A stretch of DNA of 64,000 bases from Georgenia_B sunbinii (lineage in GTDB: Bacteria > Actinomycetota > Actinomycetes > Actinomycetales > Actinomycetaceae). The notes under the pieces were generated by a model, which was not told where the DNA came from, did not search any database, and saw only the letters and a list, made by a program, of their open reading frames with translations. The stretch lies in the NCBI RefSeq assembly GCF_036421855.1, contig NZ_JAZGOK010000005.1; one strand, given 5' to 3'. This document shows, piece by piece, positions 7,871 through 16,699 of this stretch. The translations under genes and the position numbers were made by a program. Position 1 is the stretch's first letter. Each line of letters starts with the position of its first letter.

Positions 7871-9268
7871 ATGAGTGCCACCACACCTTCGCCGGCCGGC
7901 GCGGTCGTCGGCCGCCTGCGCGAGACCTTCGACTCGGGCGCGACCAAGCCGCTGTCGTGGCGGCTGGCCCAGCTCGACGCGCTCGACCGGATGCTCGTCG
8001 CGCACACCGGCGACCTCGAGGCGGCGCTGGCCGCGGACCTCGGCAAGCCGCCGGTGGAGAGCGTGCTCAGCGAGATCGGCGTGCTGCGCAGCGAGATCGC
8101 CCACGTCCGCAAGAACCTGCGCGGGTGGCTGGAGCCCCGCCGGGTGGCGGTGCCCTGGCAGTACCAGCCGGCCCGGGCGTCGCTGGTGCTCGAGCCGCTG
8201 GGCGTCATGCTCATCATCGCGCCGTGGAACTACCCGGTGCTCCTGCTGCTGGGGCCGCTCGTCGGTGCGCTGGCCGCGGGCAACACGGCCGTGCTCAAGC
8301 CCTCCGAGCAGGCGCCGCAGACGGCGGCCACGATCGCCCGGCTGGTCCCCCGCTACGTCGCGGGCGTGGAGGTCGTCACCGGCGCGGTCCCCGAGACGAC
8401 GGCGCTGCTCGAGCAGCGTTTCGACCACATCGTCTTCACCGGCGGCGCGCGCGTCGCGCGGGTCGTCATGGCCGCCGCAGCCGAGCACCTGACGCCGGTC
8501 ACCCTGGAGCTCGGCGGCAAGTCCCCGGTGTGGGTGGACGGCACCACCGACCTGCCCGCGGCGGCGCGGCAGATCGCGTGGGCCAGCTTCCTCAACGCGG
8601 GGCAGACCTGCGTGGCGCCGGACTACGTCATGGCACCGCCGGACGTCGCGCGCCGGCTGGCGCCGCTGCTCGCCGAGGCGGTCACCGAGATGTACGGCCC
8701 GGACCCGTCGGCCAGCCCGGACCTCGGACGGATCGTCTCGGTGGCGCACGCCGAGCGGCTCACCGGCCTGGTGACGGCGTCCGTGGCGGCCGGCGCACGG
8801 GTGGTGGCCGGCGGCCAGGCCGAGCCGGCGCAACGGTACGTCGCGCCGACCGTGCTCGCCGACGTCGGGCTCGACTCACCGGTCATGGCCGAGGAGGTCT
8901 TTGGGCCCGTGCTGCCGATCGTCCCGGTGGCCGACGTCGACGCCGCGATCAGGGTGATCCGGGCCGGGGAGAAGCCGCTGGCGCTGTACGCCTTCACCGA
9001 CGACGGCGTCGCGCGTGCCCGGCTGCTGCGCGACACCTCGTCCGGCTCCGTCGTGTTCGACGCGGCGCTGATCCAGGCCTCGATGCCGACCCTGCCGTTC
9101 GGCGGGGTCGGCGGCTCCGGGATGGGCGCCTACCACGGTGAGGAGTCGGTGCGGCGGTTCAGCCATGCCAAGCCGGTGGTGCGCAAGCCGCTGCGCCCCG
9201 CGACGCTCGCGGCGATCCGGCCGCCGTTCACCCGGCTGCGCCGGTCGCTGATCCGCCGGCTGTTCTGA
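7871..9268 (+). CDS. NAD(P)-dependent aldehyde dehydrogenase (class 3 type)
   Basis: A 465-aa aldehyde dehydrogenase that oxidises aldehydes to acids. The cofactor region contains IIAPWNYPVLLLLGPLVGAL and KPSEQAP; the catalytic Glu lies in LELGGKSP (E213) and the nucleophile Cys in NAGQTCVAPDYV (C247). The 34-residue spacing and short length match class 3/fatty-aldehyde type enzymes rather than the roughly 490-residue classes. The C-terminus is basic (LRRSLIRRLF), perhaps membrane-associating. It starts 49 bp from the divergent regulator start. The substrate cannot be read from sequence. Confidence 0.9.
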   Translation: MSATTPSPAGAVVGRLRETFDSGATKPLSWRLAQLDALDRMLVAHTGDLEAALAADLGKPPVESVLSEIGVLRSEIAHVRKNLRGWLEPRRVAVPWQYQPARASLVLEPLGVMLIIAPWNYPVLLLLGPLVGALAAGNTAVLKPSEQAPQTAATIARLVPRYVAGVEVVTGAVPETTALLEQRFDHIVFTGGARVARVVMAAAAEHLTPVTLELGGKSPVWVDGTTDLPAAARQIAWASFLNAGQTCVAPDYVMAPPDVARRLAPLLAEAVTEMYGPDPSASPDLGRIVSVAHAERLTGLVTASVAAGARVVAGGQAEPAQRYVAPTVLADVGLDSPVMAEEVFGPVLPIVPVADVDAAIRVIRAGEKPLALYAFTDDGVARARLLRDTSSGSVVFDAALIQASMPTLPFGGVGGSGMGAYHGEESVRRFSHAKPVVRKPLRPATLAAIRPPFTRLRRSLIRRLF

Positions 9269-9325
9269 GGTCAGCGCCGGTCAGCCGCGCGGGCCGCGTT
9301 CGCGTGCCACGCCGGCCCGTGCCGG

Positions 9326-10279
9326 TCAGCCGCGCGGCGCGCGCTGGCAGCGGGGGCAGAACGTCGAGGACCGGTTGGTGAACGACTCACGCACCATCGG
9401 CGTCCCGCAACGGTGGCACGGCTCGCCGGCGCGGCCGTAGGCGTCCAGGGACCGCTCGAAGTACCCGCTCGCACCGTCGACGTCCACGTACAGCCCGTCG
9501 AACGACGTCCCACCGGCGGCCAGTGCGTCGCGCATGACGTCCTCCGCCGCGGTCAGCACCTCGGTCGCGGCCTGCCGGCTGAGCCGGTCGGTCGCCCGCC
9601 GGGGGTGGAGCCGGGCACGCCACAGCGCCTCGTCGGCGTAGATGTTGCCGATGCCGGAGACCAGCGTCTGGTCCAGCAGCGCCCGCTTGATCTCGGTGCG
9701 CTTGGTCCGCAGCCGGCGCACCAACGCGTCCAGGTCGAGCGCCGGGTCGAGCGGGTCGCGGGCGATGTGCGCGGCGGGCTCGGGCAGCAGCGGCAGCGGG
9801 GAGCCGACGCCGCCGGGGCCGCCGTCGGGCGTGACGACGAGGTCGGCGACGAGGAGGTGACCGAAGGTGCGCTGATCGACGAACCACAGCGCGGTGCCGT
9901 CGTCGAGCGCGAGGTCGGCGCGCAGGTGGCGGGTGCTGGGATGCTCCGGGTCGACGCCGAGGTCCGCCACCACCGCGGGTCCCGCCCCTTCGTGGCGGAC
10001 GAGCAGCTGGCCGCTCATGCCGAGGTGGACGAGCAGCGCCTCGGTCGGCCCGTCGGCCGCGGCGTCGGCGTCGTGCTCGAGCAGCAGCCACAGGTACTTG
10101 CCGCGGCGGACCGCGGCGCTCACGGTGGTGCCGACGACCCGTCCGGGCAGGTCGAGCGCGCCGCCGACGTGGCGACGCACCGCCCGCGGGTGGTGGACCT
10201 GTGCCCCGGTGATCCGCCGGCCGACGACGTGGCGTTCGATGCCGTCGCGGACCGTCTCGACCTCAGGGCACTCAGGCAT
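9326..10279 (-). CDS. mutM: Formamidopyrimidine-DNA glycosylase
   Basis: Fpg/MutM (317 aa) excises oxidised purines such as 8-oxoguanine and nicks the AP site. The N-terminus MPECPEVETVRDGI provides the catalytic Pro2 and Glu3 after Met removal. The C-terminal zinc finger is CHRCGTPM...FCPRCQR with four cysteines. LVHLGMSGQLL and the GNIYADEALW helix-two-turn-helix segment are present. The protein is somewhat longer than usual because of loops around residues 75-165. Its start overlaps the end of rnc by 8 bp, the common actinobacterial rnc-mutM pairing. Confidence 0.96.
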   Translation of the reverse strand: MPECPEVETVRDGIERHVVGRRITGAQVHHPRAVRRHVGGALDLPGRVVGTTVSAAVRRGKYLWLLLEHDADAAADGPTEALLVHLGMSGQLLVRHEGAGPAVVADLGVDPEHPSTRHLRADLALDDGTALWFVDQRTFGHLLVADLVVTPDGGPGGVGSPLPLLPEPAAHIARDPLDPALDLDALVRRLRTKRTEIKRALLDQTLVSGIGNIYADEALWRARLHPRRATDRLSRQAATEVLTAAEDVMRDALAAGGTSFDGLYVDVDGASGYFERSLDAYGRAGEPCHRCGTPMVRESFTNRSSTFCPRCQRAPRG

Positions 10280-10994
10280 GGGGGTACTTGGCCGCGAGGG
10301 CCGTGTAGGCGTCCTCGGCGGCCTGCTGCTCGGCGACCTTCTTCGACGGGCCGACGCCGGCGCCGTACTCGTCGCCGTCGACGACGACCTTCGCGTCGAA
10401 GGAGCGGGAGTGGTCCGGGCCGGTGCCGGTGACGACGTAGACCGGGGCCGTCAGCTGGTTGGCGGCGACGAGCTCCTGCAGGCTGGTCTTCCAGTCGAGG
10501 CCCGCGCCGAGGCCGGACGCCCGGGCCATCAGCTGCCCGACCAGCCGCTCGATCATCTCGCGGGCGGCCTCCAGGCCGTGGCACAGGTAGGCGGCGCCGA
10601 TGAGCGCCTCGACGGTGTCGGAGAGGATCGAGTCCTTGTCCCGGCCGCCGGTGACCAGCTCGCCGCGGCCGAGCAGCACGTACTCCCCCAGGCCGATGTC
10701 GCGCGCGACCTGCGCCAGCGCGCGCTGGCTCACGGTGGCCGCACGCATCCGGGCGAGGTCCCCCTCGGGGACGTCCGGGTTGTCCCGGTAGAGACGCTCG
10801 GTGACGACGACGCCGAGCACCGAGTCGCCGAGGAACTCCAGCCGCTCGTTGGTGGGGATGCCGCCGGCCTCGTGCGCGAAGGACCGGTGGGTCAGCGCGA
10901 GAACGAGCAGCTCCGGGTCGATGCTGAGCCCGAGGCTGGCGAGGAGGGTGTCGACGTCGTTGCGGGCAGCCGCGGCCGGCTGCTTCTTGCTCAT
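10272..10994 (-). CDS. rnc: Ribonuclease III
   Basis: RNase III (240 aa) cleaves double-stranded RNA in rRNA and mRNA processing. The catalytic signature ERLEFLGDSVLG lies near residues 50-61, with a second acidic cluster in KDSILSDTVEALIGA. The C-terminal double-stranded RNA binding domain spans about residues 165-238 (WKTSLQELVAANQ ... GPSKKVAEQQAAEDAY). The ATG overlaps the stop of the upstream DUF177 gene (ATGA). No rpmF lies between DUF177 and rnc, although many bacteria have it there. Confidence 0.97.
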   Translation of the reverse strand: MSKKQPAAAARNDVDTLLASLGLSIDPELLVLALTHRSFAHEAGGIPTNERLEFLGDSVLGVVVTERLYRDNPDVPEGDLARMRAATVSQRALAQVARDIGLGEYVLLGRGELVTGGRDKDSILSDTVEALIGAAYLCHGLEAAREMIERLVGQLMARASGLGAGLDWKTSLQELVAANQLTAPVYVVTGTGPDHSRSFDAKVVVDGDEYGAGVGPSKKVAEQQAAEDAYTALAAKYPHA

Positions 10995-11611
10995 CGGTCC
11001 TGCCCGTCGGTGGCCGCCTCGTCCTCCTCGGAGCCGGAGGGGCCGTCCTCAGCGAGGTCGGTCGAGGCGCCCTCGGCGAGGCCGGCGAGCGCCGCCCAGC
11101 GGGGGTCGATGTCGACGTGCTCGTGGTCGGCCGGCAGGTCGTCGAAGCGCTCGCCGCAGCCGGGGCACAGTCCGGCGCAGTCGGGGCGGCACAGCGGCTG
11201 GAACGGCATCGCGGTGACGATCGAGTCTCGCAGCAGCGGTTCGAGGTCGAGCAGCTCGCCCTCGAGCTCGCGCATGTCCTCGGCCTCCTCGTCCCCCTCG
11301 GCGAGGGCGGCCTCGCGGGCGCCGGGGTAGAAGTAGAGGTCGGCGACGTCGACGACGAGCTCGCTGTCGATGTCACGCAGGCAGCGCACGCACTCCGCGT
11401 GGGTGTCCGCGCGGACGACCCCGGTGACGAGGATGCCCTCGCGGACCGACTCCAGCCGGGCGGTGAGGACGAGCTCGGAGCCGGCGATCACCCGCATGAC
11501 ACCGGTGGCGAGGTCGTCGGGCGCCGGGATGGTCCGCTCCACCTCGCTCATCGTGCCCGGCGAGCGGCCCAGGTCGTGGGTGCTGAGCACGTAGGGCGAA
11601 CGGGGGTCCAT
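10991..11611 (-). CDS. DUF177/YceD-family protein
   Basis: A 206-aa DUF177 protein. The family is linked to large ribosomal subunit or 23S rRNA function in bacteria and plants. The central region has ECVRCLRDIDSELVVDV and, later, CRPDCAGLCPGCGERFDD, a cysteine cluster likely to bind a metal. The C-terminal roughly 35 residues are acidic and of low complexity. It is co-directional with and overlaps rnc, and lies 136 bp after the SepIVA-like gene. rpmF (L32), the usual downstream partner, is absent here. Confidence 0.85.
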   Translation of the reverse strand: MDPRSPYVLSTHDLGRSPGTMSEVERTIPAPDDLATGVMRVIAGSELVLTARLESVREGILVTGVVRADTHAECVRCLRDIDSELVVDVADLYFYPGAREAALAEGDEEAEDMRELEGELLDLEPLLRDSIVTAMPFQPLCRPDCAGLCPGCGERFDDLPADHEHVDIDPRWAALAGLAEGASTDLAEDGPSGSEEDEAATDGQDR

Positions 11612-11747
11612 GGCTGTGCTCCGGAGTCTCGGGGGCTGGTGGGATCGCGCGGCGGGGTGCGGCTCGCGCAGCGATCAACGCTACCTCAGGTCGCCGGCGA
11701 CGACCGGGCAGCAACCACGGTCGCTGCGGGCCGGCGCCGGTCGCCCG

Positions 11748-12272
11748 TCAGGCGTGGGGGCCGTCGGCAGCACCTGGCGCGGTGCCGAGGCTCGTGAGTC
11801 GCTCCCGGCCGGCCCGCACCTGGGTGGTGATGGCGCCGAGGTCGATCTCGAACTGGGCGAGCTGGCGGTCGCAGTAGTCGTTGGCGTCACGGGCGAGCTG
11901 GGCGGCGCGCTCCTCGGCGGCGGTGATGATCTGCTCGGCCCGCTGCTCCGCGAGCGAGACGACGTGCTGCTCGCTCACCAGCTTCTCGGCGCGCTCCTCG
12001 GCCTCTCCGATGACGGTCGCGGCCTGCGCACGTGCGCGGTCGAGCACGGCGTCGGCGTCGGAGAGGACGTCGTCGGCGGCCCGGATCTCGTCGGGCACCA
12101 CCGACTTGGCGGCCTCGATGAGGTCGAGCGCCTCGGCCCGGTTGACCAGCGCCGATGCAGACATCGGCATCGCCCGGGCGTCGGTGACGAGCTGGGAGAG
12201 CTCGTCGAGGATGGCGACCAGCGAGGCGCCGTCGTCCTCGATCATCGCGCGGGTGGGAGCGTCGGCACTCAA
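11748..12272 (-). CDS. DivIVA-like coiled-coil protein, SepIVA-type
   Basis: A 174-aa protein, nearly all charged coiled coil (about residues 45-160) with repeated AEERAE/AEQRAEQ patterns and no membrane segment. In mycobacteria the septal and polar growth factor SepIVA is a DivIVA-domain protein encoded next to the DUF177-rnc-fpg genes, so position and composition agree. Function here is inferred. The start is a TTG at 12270-12272 preceded by a perfect AAGGAGG seven bases upstream, and it overlaps the coaD stop as TTGA. This supports the rare start codon and translational coupling to coaD. Confidence 0.75.
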   Translation of the reverse strand: MSADAPTRAMIEDDGASLVAILDELSQLVTDARAMPMSASALVNRAEALDLIEAAKSVVPDEIRAADDVLSDADAVLDRARAQAATVIGEAEERAEKLVSEQHVVSLAEQRAEQIITAAEERAAQLARDANDYCDRQLAQFEIDLGAITTQVRAGRERLTSLGTAPGAADGPHA

Positions 12273-12754
12273 CGGGAACCTCCTTGGTGAACGGCGTCGC
12301 GCAGGGCCTGCGCCACGCCGGCGGGGACAAGGTCGGTGACGTCGCCGCCGTGGCGGGCGATGTCCTTGACCAGGGACGATGCGATGTGGGCGAACGCGCC
12401 GTCGCCCACGAGGAACACGGTCTCGACGCCCGAGAGGTGGCGGTTCATCAGCGCCATCGGCTGCTCGCCGTCGAAGTCCGCGCCGCCGCGCAGTCCCTTG
12501 ACGATCGCGACGGCGCCGGCCTTACGGGCGTAGTCGGCGACCAGGCCCTCGACGACGGCGACCCGCACGTCGAGGTCGGCGAGCGCCTCGCGGGCGAGCG
12601 CGGCGCGCTGCTCGGCGCCGAACCAGGCGGACTTGCTGGCGTTGTGCGCGACGGCGACGACCACCTCGTCGAACATGCTGCGGGCGCGCCGGACGACGTC
12701 GACGTGCCCGAGGGTGATCGGGTCGAACGATCCGGGGCACACCGCCAGGCTCAC
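12269..12754 (-). CDS. coaD: Phosphopantetheine adenylyltransferase
   Basis: CoaD (161 aa) transfers AMP from ATP to 4'-phosphopantetheine, the penultimate step of coenzyme A synthesis. It shows the nucleotidyltransferase motif GSFDPITLGHVDVVRRA with the catalytic His, IVKGLRGGADFDGEQPMALMN for substrate binding, and IASSLVKDIARHGGDV near the C-terminus. Length is typical. The GTG start lies 54 bp after the rsmD stop. It is followed by the overlapping SepIVA-like gene. Confidence 0.97.
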   Translation of the reverse strand: MSLAVCPGSFDPITLGHVDVVRRARSMFDEVVVAVAHNASKSAWFGAEQRAALAREALADLDVRVAVVEGLVADYARKAGAVAIVKGLRGGADFDGEQPMALMNRHLSGVETVFLVGDGAFAHIASSLVKDIARHGGDVTDLVPAGVAQALRDAVHQGGSR

Positions 12755-12808
12755 CGCCGCCCCCGGGGCTGGTCGTGGCTCATGCCGCCACGGTAGTCGC
12801 GGATCGGC

Positions 12809-13360
12809 TCAGGGCGTGGAGGCGAACCACAGTGTCGTGTCTCCGTAGCGCCGCTCCTTGGCGGGCTCGAGGCCGGCCGGCCAGGTCGGCTCCGGGCTGC
12901 GGCGGTCGCGCTCGACGACGACGACGGCGCCGTCGGCCAGCCAGCCGGTGTCCAGGGCGGCGAGGACCTCGGCGAGGGCGCTCTCGGCGACGTCGTAGGG
13001 CGGGTCGACGAGGACGAGGTGGTGCGGGGTGGCCGGCTGGGTGGTGAGGAAGCCGTGCGCGGTGGCTGCGGCGGTGGTCACCTGCGCGAAGCCGAGCGTG
13101 GCGGCGTTGCGGCGGCACGCCTCGGCGGCCTGCCGGCCGGAGTCGACGAGCGTGACGGCGGCGGCGCCCCGGCTGGCGGCCTCCAGGCCGAGCGCGCCGG
13201 AGCCGGCGTACAGGTCGAGGACACGGGCGTCATCGACGACGTCGAGGTGCTCCAGCCGGGAGAACAGCGCCTCGCGGACACGTTCGCTCGTCGGTCGGGT
13301 GGCGCCCTTGGGCACCACCAGCGTCCGGCCACCGGCCGTGCCGGCCACGATCCTCGTCAC
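12809..13360 (-). CDS. rsmD: 16S rRNA (guanine(966)-N(2))-methyltransferase
   Basis: RsmD (183 aa) methylates G966 of 16S rRNA using S-adenosylmethionine. The start VTRIVAGTAGGRTL is the characteristic N-terminus. The SAM-binding stretch VLDLYAGSGALGLEAASRGA and the catalytic LVDPPYDV motif are present. The GTG at 13358-13360 was chosen because it places RIVAG at residue 3, as in the family; the longer in-frame extension would overlap the upstream permease gene. rsmD-coaD adjacency is common in bacteria. Confidence 0.94.
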   Translation of the reverse strand: MTRIVAGTAGGRTLVVPKGATRPTSERVREALFSRLEHLDVVDDARVLDLYAGSGALGLEAASRGAAAVTLVDSGRQAAEACRRNAATLGFAQVTTAAATAHGFLTTQPATPHHLVLVDPPYDVAESALAEVLAALDTGWLADGAVVVVERDRRSPEPTWPAGLEPAKERRYGDTTLWFASTP

Positions 13361-13386
13361 GGCAGTGAGCCTACGGGGCGCGGGCC

Positions 13387-14973
13387 TCAGTCCGTCGGCG
13401 GCTTGCCCGGGCGGGCGGCGATCGCCACCACCGCCGCGGTCAGCGCCAGTTGGAAGATGTGGGTGAGCGTGCCGACCTGGCCGACGACGATTGCCACGAT
13501 GAGCGGGATGCTGCCGAGCAGCACGATGTCGGGGCCCTGGCTGGCCACCGACGCCAGGCCCGGGTGGTAGGCGCCCATCGGGGTGACGACGAGCGGCTTG
13601 GACCAGTCCGGCGGCGGGCGGTAGGCGGAGCGGACCACCCCGGCGGCCCACACCGGCGCGACGAGCACGCCGAGCAGCAGCCAGCCGGCGAGGTCGGCGA
13701 ACCGCCACCCGGCGACGACGAACACGACCAGCGCCCAGCCGACCATCACCGCGCCGGGGACGGCGAGGCGCCAGCCGCGCACCGCGCGCTGCGACAGCGG
13801 CAGCAGCGCGTCGACGCTGGGGACGAACTCGCCGAGGCGGGCGCCGCCGGCGGTCGGCAGGGCGGCCACCCAGCCACCGATGACGACGAGCCCGGCGGTC
13901 ACCGCGCCGGGCAGCTCGGGGAGCAGGAGCGCGGCGACGGCGAGCGCGCCGCCCGTCGCTATCTGGACGAGCCCGCGCGGCGATCGACGCAGCAGCACGA
14001 CGTCGGCGGTGGCGAGCGCGACGCCGCCGCGCAACTCCCGCCGTCGGGCGAGACCACTCGCGAGCGCACGGCCGAGCAGCGGGAACGACGTCGACCGCCG
14101 GGTCTGGCGTCCACCAGCGTCACCACCGATCGCACGGCCCAGCGCCCGGGTGTCCATCGACATCGCCGCGCCGCGCAGCTCGCCGGAGACGGCGCCGCGC
14201 TCGCGCAGCTCGGCGTCGTGGATCTGCCCGACCCGGGCGCGGGCGGCGACGAGGCCGAGCACCGCGAGCACGACGGCGGTCCCCGCGACGGTCCACCAGC
14301 CACCGCCGGCGGGGGCGGCGGGGGTGGTGAGCACGAGGACGATGGCGGCGATCGGCACGAGTGCGAGCAGCGCGTCACCGGCCGAGGTCACCAGCCGCCG
14401 CCGGCCGGCCGCCTCGACGGGCACCAGCGCGAGGGTGAGCGCGGCACCGGCCGCGGCGCCGCCGAGCGCTGCCCCGACGCCACCGAGCACGGTGAGCCCC
14501 GGGTCGAGCGCGAGTGCCACCAGGCCGAGGACGACGGCCCCGGCTCCGGCCGCGACGGCGGCGGGCGTGGTCGCCGCCGGCAGCAGCAGCGAGCGCCGGT
14601 CCCCCGGCAGCGGCAGCCACCAGCCGGCCTGCGCGCCGGAGACCGACACCGGCCCCAGCCGGGCGAGGATGCCCAGCCCCAGGCCCAGTGCCGCGAGCCC
14701 GCCGAGGACCGCCACCCAGCCGACGTCCAACGCGCCCTCGGTCGGGGCCGTGGTGCGGGCGGCGCCCTGGTTGCGGGCCAGCGCGGCAACCATCGCGATG
14801 TTGATGGCCAGGGTGAGGACCACGGTGTACACGTCGGACAGCAGGTCGCCGAACGAGCTCTGGCCGTGCAGCCTCGTGAGGTAGAGGGTCAGGCGCCGCA
14901 CCGCGCGGCCGGTCGGCACCGCACGCGGCGGGGCCTGCTCGTCGGGCACCGCGGGCGACGGGCTCGTGCTCAC
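13387..14973 (-). CDS. DUF6297-type multi-helix membrane protein, ABC exporter permease
   Basis: A 528-aa protein with about ten to twelve hydrophobic segments rich in Ala, Val, Leu and Gly, separated by a hydrophilic middle region (RELRGGVALATADVVLLRRSPRGL). It resembles actinobacterial DUF6297 permeases encoded next to an ABC ATPase; the name is from memory of the family. The GTG start overlaps the stop of the ATPase gene by 4 bp, so the two should form one transporter. Its substrate is unknown. Confidence 0.7.
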   Translation of the reverse strand: MSTSPSPAVPDEQAPPRAVPTGRAVRRLTLYLTRLHGQSSFGDLLSDVYTVVLTLAINIAMVAALARNQGAARTTAPTEGALDVGWVAVLGGLAALGLGLGILARLGPVSVSGAQAGWWLPLPGDRRSLLLPAATTPAAVAAGAGAVVLGLVALALDPGLTVLGGVGAALGGAAAGAALTLALVPVEAAGRRRLVTSAGDALLALVPIAAIVLVLTTPAAPAGGGWWTVAGTAVVLAVLGLVAARARVGQIHDAELRERGAVSGELRGAAMSMDTRALGRAIGGDAGGRQTRRSTSFPLLGRALASGLARRRELRGGVALATADVVLLRRSPRGLVQIATGGALAVAALLLPELPGAVTAGLVVIGGWVAALPTAGGARLGEFVPSVDALLPLSQRAVRGWRLAVPGAVMVGWALVVFVVAGWRFADLAGWLLLGVLVAPVWAAGVVRSAYRPPPDWSKPLVVTPMGAYHPGLASVASQGPDIVLLGSIPLIVAIVVGQVGTLTHIFQLALTAAVVAIAARPGKPPTD

Positions 14974-15659
14974 AGCGAATCGATCGCCGCGGCGCCGGCC
15001 TCCGGGTCGACGACGGTGACGCCGTCGTCGTGCAGGAGCAGCACGCTGGTGGCGGCGCCGCGGACGACGACGGCGTCGTGGCTGGCGAACAGCACGGCCC
15101 CGCCGATCTCGCGCTCCTCGACGAGCAGGTCGGTGAGGCGGTTGCGCATGCCGGAGTCGAGGCGCTGCTCCGGCTCGTCGAGGACGAGCAGCGAGCGCGG
15201 CCGGACGAACGCGGCCGCGAGCAGCACCCGCCGGCGCTGCCCGGACGAGAGCGCCGAGGGCAGCGCATCGGCACGGTCGGTGAGGCCGAACTCGTCGACG
15301 AGGTCGGTGACGACGCCGCGGGCGTCGGGCAGCGCGTGGCCGAGCGCAGTGAGCAGCAGATGCTCGGTGACGGTCAGCCCGGGAAAGAACGCGTCCTCCC
15401 CGAGGACCGTCGCGATCGCCGCGCGGGAACCGGCGTCGCGCGGGTCGGGCTCGGCGCCGAGGAGGCTCACCTTCCCGCCGAGCGGCGACTGGAGGCCCAG
15501 CAGCGTGCGCAGCAGGGTGGACTTGCCGGTGCCGTTGGCGCCGACGACGGCCAGTGCCTGCCCCGGTCGCAGCGTGAGGTCGACCGGTGGGCACACCGGG
15601 AAGCCGCCGTAGCCCACGCTGAGCGAGCTGGCACGGACGAGCGGCGGTTCGGTGGGCAC
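14970..15659 (-). CDS. ABC transporter ATP-binding protein
   Basis: A 229-aa ATPase. Walker A is GANGTGKSTLLR, the signature is the slightly degenerate ALSSGQRRR in place of LSGGQ, and Walker B is LLVLDEPEQRLD, where Glu-Gln replaces the usual Thr-x-Gly after DEP. The H-loop is SHDA. It is translationally coupled to the downstream permease at 13387-14973. The GTG start was chosen at the first position giving the typical N-terminus before VRASSLSVGYGG. Confidence 0.9.
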   Translation of the reverse strand: MPTEPPLVRASSLSVGYGGFPVCPPVDLTLRPGQALAVVGANGTGKSTLLRTLLGLQSPLGGKVSLLGAEPDPRDAGSRAAIATVLGEDAFFPGLTVTEHLLLTALGHALPDARGVVTDLVDEFGLTDRADALPSALSSGQRRRVLLAAAFVRPRSLLVLDEPEQRLDSGMRNRLTDLLVEEREIGGAVLFASHDAVVVRGAATSVLLLHDDGVTVVDPEAGAAAIDSL

Positions 15660-15793
15660 GGCACGACCTTACCGACGCGTCGCAGCGGATCGGTCATCGG
15701 CCCGTCCGTCTACTGTGTGGGGTCACGCCGCGGGATCACGCCGGCGAAAGATGCCGGTCGCGGCGCGGCCGCCGGCGAGGGACGGGAGAACCG

Positions 15794-16699
15794 ATGACCG
15801 GGACTGATCTGCGGGTCGCCACCGAGGACGCCTACGTGCTCGCCGAGGGGCCGTTCTGGGACGCACCCCGCGACCGGCTGATGTGGGTGGACATCGAGCG
15901 GGGGCTCGTCGTCGTCGGGACGCTCGGGGCCGACGGCCGCATCGCCGTCGTCGAGCAGGTGAGCTTCCCCGGGCGGGTGGGGGCGGTGGCGCCGTCGGCG
16001 GCGGGCGACTGGATCGTCGCCGTCGACACCCGGCTGGTGGTCCGGCGCCGCAGCGGTGAGGTCACCGACGGCCCGGTCCTGCTGCCCGCCGGCGCGGGGC
16101 GGCGGCTCAACGACGGCCTGCCGGACCCCGTCGGGCGCTACCTCGTCGGCACCCTGCGGATGGACGGGCCGTCCACCGAGGAGGTGCTCGTGGTGGTCGA
16201 CGACGACGTGCGGGTGCTCGACGACGACCTCATGCTCTCCAACGGCCTCGCGTGGTCCGCTGACGGCGCGACTCTCTACAGCATCGACACCGAGGCGCAG
16301 ATCATCTACCGGCGGCCGTGGGACGCCGCGGCGGGCACCGGGGGCGAGCGCACCGCGCACCTGCGGGTCACCGACGGCTTCCCCGACGGCATGACGATCG
16401 ACGCCGAGGACCACCTGTGGGTGGCGATCTGGGGCGGTGGCCAGGTCCGCCGGTACGCCCCAGACGGCAGCCTGGTGGCGACGGTCGAGGTGCCGGTGCC
16501 GTTCGTCTCCAGCGTCGCCTTCGCCGGTCCGCGGCTCAGCACACTCGTCATCACCACCTCCCACCGGGACCTGGACGCCGCAGGGCGGCGTCGTCACCCC
16601 GACGCTGGGCGGCTCTTCACGCTCGAGCCGGGGGTCTTCGGGGCGCCGCAGCCGCTGTGGTCCGGGCGCCTGCCCGGGCCGGGCGGAGGAGGCCGATGA
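15794..16699 (+). CDS. SMP-30/gluconolactonase-family protein
   Basis: A 301-aa six-bladed beta-propeller hydrolase of the SMP-30/gluconolactonase/LRE family, typically opening sugar lactones with a divalent metal. Family landmarks are LAEGPFWDAPRDRLMWVDI with the metal-ligand Glu, LNDGLPDPVGRYLVGTL, LSNGLAWSADGATLYSIDT and FPDGMTIDAEDHLWVAIWGGG. The ATG follows GGGAGAA. It overlaps the next gene, a zinc alcohol dehydrogenase, by ATGA. The pair looks like a sugar or polyol oxidation module: dehydrogenase to lactone, lactonase to acid. Confidence 0.9.
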   Translation: MTGTDLRVATEDAYVLAEGPFWDAPRDRLMWVDIERGLVVVGTLGADGRIAVVEQVSFPGRVGAVAPSAAGDWIVAVDTRLVVRRRSGEVTDGPVLLPAGAGRRLNDGLPDPVGRYLVGTLRMDGPSTEEVLVVVDDDVRVLDDDLMLSNGLAWSADGATLYSIDTEAQIIYRRPWDAAAGTGGERTAHLRVTDGFPDGMTIDAEDHLWVAIWGGGQVRRYAPDGSLVATVEVPVPFVSSVAFAGPRLSTLVITTSHRDLDAAGRRRHPDAGRLFTLEPGVFGAPQPLWSGRLPGPGGGGR

